Source: Echinococcus granulosus (taxonomy: Eukaryota > Platyhelminthes > Cestoda > Cyclophyllidea > Taeniidae). Taken from it: DNA of 64,000 nt. Below the pieces are notes generated by a model. That model saw nothing but the letters and a program-made list of their open reading frames with translations, did no database searches and was not told the origin of the DNA. This document shows, one piece after another, positions 46,901 to 58,900 of this stretch (its first letter is position 1; each line of letters starts with the position of its first letter). A program made the translations under genes and the position numbers. Location of the stretch: NCBI RefSeq assembly GCF_000524195.1, contig NW_020170536.1, forward strand, positions 60,630 through 124,629, written 5' to 3'.

Positions 46901-49900
46901 AATAGACGTAAACTATAATTCAATTTGTGATCATAACAACCGATGATCAAAGTGTTGCCGTTCGAATATATTTATAGTTACACTTCACTCTTGGATCGCC
47001 AGACCTTCCGCCAGGTGACCAGCATCCCTGGCCTGAAGCAACGCACCCAGGCGCTTCTCAACAATATTAACCGGGTTCTGGTCTCGTCGAGGCCAGTGAA
47101 ACTGGGCCAGGACTACGAGGTCGGACGCACCAAGGTCTTTCTGCGCCAGGAGTTGGCTGACCAGCTGGAGGGCATACGTCGGCGCCGACATGTCCAGGCG
47201 GCTCGAATCATCCAACGCGCCTGGCGTCGCCGAGCCCTTGGTCAACTAGATCGAGCTAGAAATAATGCCGCTACTCTCATCCAGGCCGTCTTCAGGGGCT
47301 ATCTTGCCCGGTGAGCTGGTGCCATAATCTTTTCTTGTCCTCAAAATCATCCTCGTGTGTCACCGCAGCCCTAGTTCCTGTGTGATATCTCAACATTTCT
47401 TTTAATTGCCTAACATTCCATCTTAATTAAGGTTTAGATGGTCCAATCAATCATGATATTGTAAAGAGTACCCTAGTCAAAATTAAGCATTTCTAATTAA
47501 TTCTTGGCTTCAGACAAACCTCATGATGCTGTAAAAAGCTTCAACGAGTATTATTTTCAATTCGGTGGCACTTTAATTTTAAAATCAGTGGTAAAGCCTT
47601 CATCGAAGCTTGAAGTCTTGCAAGCGAATAATGCCAAGGTGCACGTAGTAAATGATAAAAACAATTTTTGTTTTTCAGAAAAAAGAACCAGAAGTTACTG
47701 ATGCGAATTAGGATTCCTGCACCAGTAAGTGAGAATCGTTTTTAAACCTTAAGAACTTATTATCGCAACACTTGAGGAAAACAGTCTAAGGCGAGAGTTG
47801 AGTCTTCATTTTCAGTGTCACATTCACCAACACTGATTCGTGTTTAGCTTCAATCGACTGAACCATCTTTGGTAAACATGACCTGCTTGAGTCGGAACTC
47901 GCTAATGCTACTAAAACCGATTGGGATCACTAGTTGTATCGCGTATTGCGGTGACTTCCTCGCGCCTATTCACATAACACCTGTTTTTGTCGCTTCTGCC
48001 TAAATCACCATCCAGGCATTCGCGCACAAGCGGTTCCTGTGGCGGAGAAGGGCAGTTTTGATCAAATTGCTTTAAATGCGCGATGCTTTGCTGTCACGTG
48101 GGGCACCCAATTCTCCTCAACCCCACCTTCATTTTTTGTGCGTATGGCACGCAAAAAAGCTTCGGGTTCCTGTCATTGGTGTGTAAAGCTTTGCTAACCC
48201 CTACTAACATCGGAAAATGGAGCGAATTCAACCAATTAAATTTTATAGCCATTTTAAATCTCTAAATTATCCTGTTCCTGCCGCAATTGGGACCTCTGAG
48301 TTTTAACACTTATGAGTAATCATAAGGGAGTGATTTAAAATTAGGAAGAGAGTCAAAGTCATTATGTATGTGCTTTTGCAATTGGATATCGTCGCTACGA
48401 GTCCTCGCATGAGGTCCTTTGGTTGCGCTAACACAGCTTTTGAGAACCACTTACTGAGAAGGATACGGTGTGGTTTTGGTTTGCGGAGTTTTCGTAGGCG
48501 CACGCAGACTGTAGCCTAATTGATTGCGCCGCGATGCAGCCCTCCTCAGAGGTGGTGCCCTGACGATCCTCAATGCTGCTTCGATGTGCGATCACTGTTT
48601 CGTCCTCCCACCAACCATGACACGCATTCGACTTTGAATGGGTGTGGCTTTCGACTGCTATCGTAATTTGTGTCATCGTGTAATGAATCCTCGAGAAGCT
48701 CTACTAATACCATGTAAAGATACTCACGTAAGGCAATTGAATATACTGTGGTTTCCTTACTGCAAAAAAGCTGGCTTCATTGTTGCAGATTAACACATAG
48801 CTGGGGGATTGTAAGCAAAATTATTGAATGCTGTACATATGTATTTTTGTCTACAGATAGAACCCAGTGTCTCTACCATTATTCATTTTAGAAATTAGGC
48901 ACAATACTACTTTTCACAAGCTTGTACCGGTTTGACAAAGTCCACCAAAGATGGTTTAAAGGAGCAAGCATTCTTCGAGCAATGACTTAAAAGTCTGCCA
49001 ACTTTTCAACTATCGGCAGTTTGAACGAGTTGATACCAAACCGAAGTTGATGAAAGAGTGCTAAGCTGGTTGCGGCTGTAAATCTGAACCAAAGTTGCTA
49101 AGGCTAGAGACCTTGATTCCGAGCATGACTGGCTCAAAGGAAGGCGCAGGTGTGGCCGCAGGAATGGGGAAACGTGGGGGGGGGGAGTGACCAATCCACC
49201 AATCAGTGCATTCTAATGTGTATTGGCCGTGTGCAACTCTTTGTCGAAGCGGTCATGGCCAACACGTATGATAATGCTTATGGCATATTGTTCAGCTTGT
49301 AAAAGTGCTAGCCCTCTTCAGTGCATGCCAGACGACGCTTCGCTCGTGTTTCGATGTGTCCGCTGTACCATAATGTAATCAATCGTTCTTTGCGTTTCAG
49401 CTGATGTCCATGAGTGATGCAATAATGTGGAAGGTAAGTTGCTGTTTCATTTAGCTACAAATTCGGGAATAATAGTGTCCTTTCCAGAAAATATCCAGTC
49501 TGAAGTGCGTCCCAAGAAAATCTACGTATAATGTCGAGCTCACCTTTCATTGTGCATTCAAGGGGAATGGGTGTTTATAGGGTTTAACAAACTTGTAACA
49601 CTAAACATAAAATGAGAAAAGATAAGGGTTTATTCAAAGCACTACCCAAACTCTTTCCGTGTTTGTAAGTAAGCAGATTAAGGCATCTTCGGTTCATTTA
49701 ATTGTATTTGCCTTAGGAACACGAAGAAGAGGAGGATTATGAGGGAAACCTTACGGCTGCCGAAATCGCCAGTTTACCAATTCCACAGGATCTAGCATTT
49801 GTTATTGAAGAAGTTAGCCAAAGTAAGTTGAATTTATAATACTTTGCGCAACGGGGGAGATAAAATAAAGCAGATCAGTTTATTAAATAGTTTACAAGCG

Positions 49901-52900
49901 CAACAGCATAAACAATGTCCTGTTCAAAAGCTCAATCTAAAATATCCTCAGTGAACCACATAATGACTTAAGATGCATAGTAAAGATATCTGACAAGTCT
50001 TTTTGCTGTGTATTTATTCAAATAAGCACACATTTTTAATGAACTCGTTTGCACTTGCAACGCAGGTCACGGAAAAGAGAGCTTCTTCGTGAATCCTGAG
50101 ATGGAAGTGTCGAAGACCTTTATGGTGAAGCGACTAATGACCAGTGATTTGCCTGGATGCTGGACCCAATTCAAAGGGGACTTGTGGACTGCGCCGATGA
50201 TTGCGCAAATCATTGCCAGCAGCGGATCTGCCACCAGCAAGCATCTCGATAAGGTCAGATGGTTGGATTTTTGAGGATTTTCATTTTGGAACGAAAACGT
50301 ACAATGTGTATTTTCTGTTGAAATGATGGTCACTTAACAGCCAGTGAAGAGGTGGTTAAATTCCTTCGATGCTATTCGCTCAGACTCTTTCATTTTTCAA
50401 TCTCTCGGGAAAATAAAATCCATACGATATATAAGTGCTCGCAAAGACAAGGTTATTATGATTTTGGTTCCAAAATGTTTGACATCGGAGCATTCGATAT
50501 CTTAGGTCTGATTTGATCACTTCAAATCCGCGTAATTACAACTTAAGCATTTAAGTCTTCGTTTGAATAGAATTCCAATTTTTTTATGTTTCTTTTTAAT
50601 TTTGGCAATTCATGACCTAACCATGATTGCATAATCTCTCCTGATCTCACTTTGGGTGACGACAATTGCAATCGTACCAAATTGATGGACCTGCTATTTC
50701 AGGTGCTAACTTATCATTTATTACTGATTAAATTAACAAGAATCATCTAAAAGTACGGTCATAAATATAACTCCTTCACGAGATATTACCTGAGAATTCT
50801 GGATTACTTTCTCTAGAGATTTGACATCCTTGAAAGTAGCAGTACTTTGTTAGGACTCTAAAACTTGTGCTTTTCAAAAATCAGATTAGTGACTTGTTCT
50901 TGGACAAGTTAAAGCCGTTGCTCTACGAGCATCTCATTTGCTTTTACCTTTAAGTTCCAACTTGGGCAACGAATGGCACCTCTCATTCGACCGCTCATTC
51001 TCAATCGTCCCACTCAAATTGAGGGGGATATGGCTATCGAGGCCTCAAAACTGGTAAAAGCATTTGCAATTTTTAATTTTGGAATCAAATAGACAACAGC
51101 TTTCACTTATCACATAACTGTTGCAGATTACGCGACTGCTTTATCAAAACACTGGGGATATGATGGACGAATTCTTGATGGGAAGTTACCTCTATCAAAT
51201 GGTGAGGAAAATCCCACTGTCTTTAATGCATTTACAGCATGCGTAAAATATTTCATAAACTTGTTTATTTAAAATGTAAGGTTATTTGCGGGTTCAGGTT
51301 GAGTGTTGACAAATTTAAGAAGCAATATGATAATTCCTCTAATGGAAACTATCAAAAAGCAAGATTGTCACGTTTGTGAATAAAAATTGCATTTCATACT
51401 CATCGATGCATCTCGTAGGTTCGTCAAACTCTTTAGCAGCTTCAGCAGAGCTGAGATGTGAACTAATGTTTACTATTGAGTACCTGCTTCACAGATGCAT
51501 TGAAAACGATGTGGGTAAATAAGAGTTGGATGTTCAAAGTGGTCCCTCCATAATTACGATGCATAGCAGAATGATAGCCATGATTACTGCTTTACCAAGC
51601 AGTGGCCACAATTTTTCCTATGTTGTGGCTTTTCACTAGTTGGGAAATCTGACCCCTTCATTTTATGGGAAAATTACGTGACAGTACCCTGTAAATGCGT
51701 GGGATAGTTTGGCTCGACTCATTAATAATAAGAGAGCTGTGCTCAGGACCCATCACTTCTCTTTTATGCGCTGTGTATTGACAATTACCCTGGTTGTCTC
51801 TTTAGGCGCTATCGAATTTCACCCTGTTCCGAGAAATTCTCTTCCAATTGCTGAATCAGACGCTGAGTTGGCCGATCAACAGTGAGTTGGATTACGCCAC
51901 GGACTCGGAGGATGAGGAGATTACTTTCAGTCACGCGCGTAAGGACCTCATTCGCCAAAAGTCGACGCGGTGGAAGTCGACGGGGCGCACAGGGGTACAG
52001 ATGAAGCGCACGCGTCATGAAATCAGTCACAAGTCTGCGCAGGACGAAATGCGGCGCAGTCACAGACGCCTCTGGATGCACATCGCCGGTATCCTCACCT
52101 GTGGTCGTCTCCCCAAGTCCCAGAGGGCCGCCGTTGTCCGGTTAGTTCCCTCCACTAGTCATCAGGTGGCTTTAATAGGGCATGGTGCAAACTGGGCATT
52201 GTCAAATTGCATCATCCACTGCTTGACCTCGCTCTCGTATGAGCTTTTGCCTAGGCTTTCGTAAATGAAGTCAGTACCATTAGTTCTCAGGAATGTAAAC
52301 GGTCCTGTCGTACTGTGTCTCCGGAACGTTTAACTCAAATGAACGCTTGGTGGTGTGGTTTTGACTGCGCGAAAGGGAGTGTAATGTATCACGGTATTGT
52401 ATTTTTAAAAGTAACCCAGAATAATGCCTACATTCCAAAAATCCCTTCTGTATAGTTTCAACTGCCCTTACATTGGCAGAGCGTAAAATTCCTGCGCTTT
52501 GTTTTACAATCGAATTATTACACTCTTCGATTCGACAGCCATATTCGCCAATTCGCACCTCCGCGGTCATTACGGTTCTGTGAAGATAGGGTTGTTACAG
52601 CTCCTGTCATAACCAGAACCTATCCCCCGTCTATGCTGGAATGGCGCGTGAACTACACTGGTACGAACATGGCTCTTTACCTCACCTACCCCGATGGTAC
52701 GTTTGGTCTCGAAGTCTGTCCCAAAATCAGTAGCGCGGGTTTTGCGACCGAGTTGAAGAAGTGAAGAAATTGTTACTAAGCTTTTGTTATTAAAACCACG
52801 CGCAAAGAAAATATTGCGTAAAACAGGTTAACCAGCTTTTAAAATACCAAACAGAGATAGGCAAACAATTTGGCCCCTTAACAAGTACACAATATGGTGA

Positions 52901-55900
52901 TAATGAGTGCTCAAGTTAATGCTCACCTGAAAAGCTAAGAATCTATGCAAACAAATTTTCGTTTTTATTTACGATTCTCGACCGTTGGATGACTGATTAG
53001 TCCATTAAGTTATTTTAGTGCATTAAAGCAGATATGATAGGAAGATTAAAATGGCGAAGGCTATGAAATATAACATCCTGCGATAAAGCGGATAATTCGG
53101 AATTTACTCGCTTCGTTTCGCACTCAAGACTAAAATTATTTCATTAGTTATGCCATTTGGGGGCAATATTCCGATAGTCAGTTTTTCAGTTTTATCCAAC
53201 TCCAGGCCATCAAAACTAATATGCACGCACAGATTGCGGAGTTTGGACCCGTTTTCTTATCCATAAGCACATCTTTTTGCTGCAGGCACCACTGCCAACA
53301 TACACACAGTCTGCTTCACCAGAGCTGATGAACTTGCCAACCAGGCCATCAGTTTGAAGTACGTTTCCGCCTTTTCCTTCGATTTACCAAGAGTACGAAC
53401 CTTTTGCTCCGTCGATCGTAATTAAAACGGTTATTGGGTGACAACGAACGGAATACGCAATGCTGACTGTAAACCGAGGTTTTCAACAGACACTGATGTT
53501 CATTCAAGGCCCGAGCATAATCACTTAAAGTTGAGCCATTACTAGTTCAGATGATACTCTCATTTACTTTGCTTGTCACTTTGACAGTACACTCCTCCTG
53601 TGATTTTAGTACTCAGTCTGGACTTGGTGGAGTCCAGCACTGACAAGCTTTGGCTCTATTGGCCAGTAAAATGTAATTGTTTCCAACACTCGGTGATGCT
53701 TCAGACTTGTTAAAGGCGTGGAATAGTGCTTCATATTATTCTACAACTTTCTTATGGCACGAAATTACCGTAACTGAGCTACTTTTAAGAAGTACATGGT
53801 AATGCGATGGGCAACGTTGGAATATTGCGAGATTCATTGGCACTATTGTCGTTCAAGACTGCGCAGTCATCAGCATAGATTGAAAAGAACATTTTGTATG
53901 TCGCTACGAAAATTAAATGTAAGTTTAACAAACGGTAGTATCGTGGTCAATTTTTGACACATAAGTTGGCATGTCTCGAAATAACTTCTCGTGGTCTGCG
54001 AAGGAAGCATTTGATCCAATTTTCTACCAAAATCTACAAAGACCACTCCCGGCACAAAATTACCCATATTAAGGGAAGCAACATATAATACCGTTGATTT
54101 AGTCAAATCTAGGCTGTTTTTAATAACATAGCAGGCGTGAAAGGAATTGCTATTTGACCTCTCCTTCAGAGCCAAGACAGCGCGCCTGGGTCGTGGATGG
54201 ACGGTGAGCCTATACCGCAAAGGTGGAGTGATTGAGCCGAGCGGGCATAGGTATGTGATGGACATGCTGAGCGCCACGGAGCTCCCTTCCGACTGGTTCG
54301 CACTCTCGGGTCTTGGCTACGACCAGAACTTCCTGGCCACCACTATGGACCCCTCGGAGTACGCTCTTGGACCACCGTTTGTCGGCACCCTCCGTGATAA
54401 TGACGCTTACAAGTCCGCGTGAGTAACAGCATCGTAGCGCACCACAAATGTAAATAATCTAAAGCTATACCTTTTATACGCGAGGATTGTTTGGAACATA
54501 CAGACAGCTTAGATTATACGGTGTGACCTTCCAACTCTACTGTTTCCTTTCATTACTTTAGGCGAAACTTTGACAGAAGTGTGCAGATGCGTTACCCATC
54601 TCTTGACAGACGACGTCACCAAATGAATGGAAGTGCAGCAAGGTATGTGCTTATGACAACTGAAGCGCTCGCCCTTATACCTAAAGTGCTCTTAATGACT
54701 CACGGTGGATTACAATTAACTCTTGAAATTGTGATGGTTGTGTGACTGACACGTAGACTCATTCTACTCGCATCTGCCTAACGCTCATGAGCCGACCTGT
54801 AACTGAGAGCGCATTACGTGATACTTTAGACCGCCCATCAGTAACGCCGGTGGCGGGAGCACGTGGTCTCGCAAAATGAGTGGCACCCTGGCCTCCTCCA
54901 CCCACGGCATAAACGATACCGCGGTGAGTTAGTTTAAGCTCTCATCCCGTCGATTTGGGTTGTTAAAAAGCCTCTTCAAAGTGCTGTTTGATTGCTATAT
55001 GAATTATTTTATTTTTGCTATAGGTGTAAGTTATTCATTACAGACGCTGCTTATAAATAAATAAGTCCATTTACCATTTTATTTCAATTTCTTAAATATT
55101 TCCTTTCATTTTAAAGAAAATAATCTGAACTTGAATGCTAAGTAAGCTTGGTGATGCCAATCATAATAATCAACCGTGACAATAAATTACCGACGATTTT
55201 AGGATAGGCCGTCTGAATATTTTCTAGTAGCTTAGTTTATAGGTACTTATTTGCATACTTTAAATTGCGTAAATTAGATAATATTAGAGGTGGTCGGATG
55301 AAATTACTCTCTGATGTTTCTCACACAGCAGCAACCGCAGCAGACACGTGGCGCCTCGGCGGCGGCAAGGGAGGCGAGTTGGCTACAGGCGGTACGGAAG
55401 ATGGCGGCAAAACGCTACGATCCGCCGAAGCAGCGCATGAGCATTCGACGGAAACGCAGCGTTAAGGGTAGTGGCGGAGGTAGCGGACCCTCGAAAGTGA
55501 AGCTGCCACGAGCGGCTAGTGTGTTGGCTATGGACGAGGACGAGGGCGTGACAGTGCAGGCTGACAATTCTGTGCCCTCTGGTCCGCCTATTGGCCTCCC
55601 CGGCACTACTGGTACCTTGAGTGGATACCCGCCACACGAGATGCGTTACCTCACCTACAAGCATGCCCGATGGTCTCTACGTGTTCGAAAAGAGGTAACT
55701 TATCCAACTTTGCAATGCTGAATACCCGCTGGTATTGTGAAATGGGTTAACGATACCTCTAGGACAATGAGATGGATAAAAGCTGTCAGGGGTTTACTAG
55801 AACATGAAGTATGTGACTGGATTGTAAAGGTAATCTTTACACAATAAAGTAGCATAGCATGACTTAGAATATTTCAAATAATGACTTGCACAATGTTTGA

Positions 55901-58900
55901 AAGTAATTTAACCGGCTGATACAGTATTCAAGTCACTTCTGGATTATACGTTCCGTTATAACTATACGGTATGCATTTGTACAAGGTAGCCATGGTCTCT
56001 GTATTTCAAAAACGTGAATAGCAGTAGCCATTGTCTCAAAGTATATCTGTTAGCCGACCCTAGCAGTTGCGTATTTGGTGAAACTACCGTAATTCCGTTT
56101 TTTTGCAAAACCTTATAAACAACTAAACTGTTTTATTTGTCCTTTTTAGCTAATAACTCCACTGGAAAAGTTGAAACCAAAACGTCTCCTTGATCTAGTA
56201 TTCTGTCAGATTGTGGGTGATGTCTTGGAAAACGTTACGCCTCGTCTGACATCCAACGATGTGCGCATCCTTCGAAATACTATCGGTGAGGTTGCAAGTC
56301 TTTGATATAAACAGGATTTTTTCTCCTTCATTCAAGCGAAAGTGACTCGGACATGCTTTTTTGTTTATTTTTAGGTGAAATTCTTCTCAACAGTTCCCTA
56401 AACCAATTGCTGTTCCAACCGACAGCTGTGAAACGAATGGTTATCGATGCAGCGAAACAATGTCCTTACTACTTTGGCCGTTTCTATGCCATTGAGGTGG
56501 GTGTGAGCGGGACCATGTAACGGCCCTTCATGCCCTTTAGGGAGGCACTTTCATGATTTCAATGCAATCACGGTGCTATGATGCTGATGCAAAAGTAGTG
56601 GCCACCCAATTCAAAGCCATCTTGCATGTATTTCACAAGATTTAATTTCACTGACCACTACCTTGACCTACTTTTTTTGCCTTCTTGCTTAAAACTTCTA
56701 AGTAGCAAACATTTCCTTTCAAATGTTTGCACATTTTATTAGCCTACAGACGGATCGGAAAAATCGCGCGTGTACAACTGGTGCGTAGTGGGGCACAGGT
56801 CAATCCGCTTTGTGCAGCAAAAAAAGAACGACCGCAACTTGGAGCCCTACGCGGAGGTGCCGCTGGCCAGTATCGTGACTTGTGACGCCTCGTTCAAAGA
56901 GCGCCCGATGCCGCAGCGAACGATCGCGGGCCAGAAGTACCTCGTCAACACCAAGGGCATTCGTCTCACTGATGAACCCAACTACGTTACCATCAGAGAC
57001 GACAAAGGCTACGTCTATGATATGTACACCAGCTACGTATGTTGCTTTTGCTAGCTTCTATTCTGATTTTTTATAATGCCTGTAAATCGTGCTCCACTCC
57101 CCTTTTTAGGCCGATGATCTGAAGCGCCTTATCAACATTTTCGTTGCTGAATATAATGTAAGCTGCCAGTGTATATTGTGGGGACAGAACCTGTTTTGAT
57201 GTTACCTGTGATAAGATATTTACGATACAAAAACTCATCGGCAATTGGCTTTTGGATAGGCCTGCTGAAGCTATGCTGTTGTCGGTGGCTAAATTCTTAC
57301 AGTAACATTTGTAGCGGAAAGATTTTCTGATTTGGTTTCCTATATGATTTTATTTTTTAGCTAAAATGGCAGAATACTTCTGATGTACCAAGTGAGTCAC
57401 ACTGGACACAATGGTAGCATTTGTTTATCCTACCTAAGTAGCAAACTCGTAAACTGGTTTAGTGCTTTAGATTTTTATGCTCATCTACAACTTTAACACA
57501 TGATGCAATCAAATGCTTATGTAATCTTTGATCATTTAACTATTTTTAAGTGAAACTACTGCAAACTGGTGATGCAGCATTATAAATTCAAGGGGACCAT
57601 AAGCAATCCTCTGTCATAAGACTCATGTATGGATACCTTTCCCATATAACTAGCCATTGTTGACCCGTAGAACCGCCAAGAGGAGGTCGTGAAAAGACCT
57701 ACGTTGATTATATGTCGGATACCATGTCTATCACCTCCACGCGCTCTTCCTACAGCAACGTACTGGAGGCTCTGGTTCCCTTTGGAAGGGAACACTTTAA
57801 GGACAAGTAAATGATTGCTTACATTTGAAAGAGCTGTAGCTAGGTTAGCATTTGGTTTCACTCTCAAAAAATAGCTGTGAAAATCACAGTCTCTGTCACA
57901 CTTCTCAGCTCGAAATGATCTGCCTTGCATTTCAATGCATTTAACGTCGCCCACTCTCGGTTTTTCAGGAGGAGCATTGGAAAACAACTTTCATGGCAAT
58001 CAACACCTTTGAAGTATGGATCCTTGATCAAATTATCGGATCCTAATGCAGTCGAATCTGCATCAAGGATATTTGAAGGTTAACACAATGAGTTATATAA
58101 ATACATAGGCTTTTAAAGGCGTTTAAATCAGCCTAACTGTCTTATAAAGGATTGGTGAATTTTAGAGGTGACTAAATAAAAACTTAAGTTGCAAGGTGGT
58201 TGAGTGAAGTGAAAAAGTTTAATTAAATGAGAGGCTTCAGTGATTTGGGAGAAACAAAGATTCATGGGAACGGTCATCGCACTTAGGCCTACACTTAGGC
58301 GGTTGTTTTGATTCAGGGCGAGGTGAATAACACTGCGATCATGTTTATGTCGGTGCATTCTCCTTTGCACAAGATGCAGCAGACCATAAAATGGAGCTCG
58401 CCCTCTGTTCCCATTAGCAGTCACGTAGAATATAGGGCATGTTGACTGGCAGTGCATGCAGGCAGCAGCACCATTAGACTTAGTGAATGGAAAGTCAAGA
58501 ATTTACGATCAAAGCAACTTCAGGAAGAAGGATATTAAAACAACTGCCATCTTTTATCCAGCTATCCTCGAACTCTGTCAAGAGTGTCAACCATCAAAAC
58601 CACCTGTCGCCCTTGTTCAACGAATACTGAAGGCTAGTTGTGTGCTGCATGAAACTACCATTCTTTGAAGTGAAGCCAAGTTGCCCGAACCTTTTGTTTC
58701 TCTTTAGTTGGCTAAGCGTCATCCAGCCCTCCAAGACGAGGTCTTCTGTCAGTTGGTGAAACAGACGAACAAGAACGAGAGTGAAAATCCGTAAGTTTGA
58801 TCTGGAAACCATAGCAATGCTTACGTAATTTAATAAATCTTATGAAGTTAGTTTAAACATCTTAAGAATTTTTTTGTTAACAAATTTGGACGATATGAAT

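Larger units (their letters stand above)
37956..47195 (+). other. Myosin motor domain
   Basis: A small N-terminal segment ([20 protein letters not shown]) leads into [10 protein letters not shown] and [13 protein letters not shown], the usual entry to a motor. Catalytic elements are intact: P-loop GESGAGKT at 38534-38557, switch [10 protein letters not shown] at about 38693-38719, and switch II DIYGFE at about 40345-40362. Further landmarks are LEKSRVV and [30 protein letters not shown] joined to [18 protein letters not shown], and the SH1 helix-like [19 protein letters not shown], then GRTKVFLRQ before the neck. Switch I has Asp where many myosins have Asn at the second position (ND for NN). 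About 750 residues, the normal size, so an active ATPase is expected. Confidence 0.92.
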
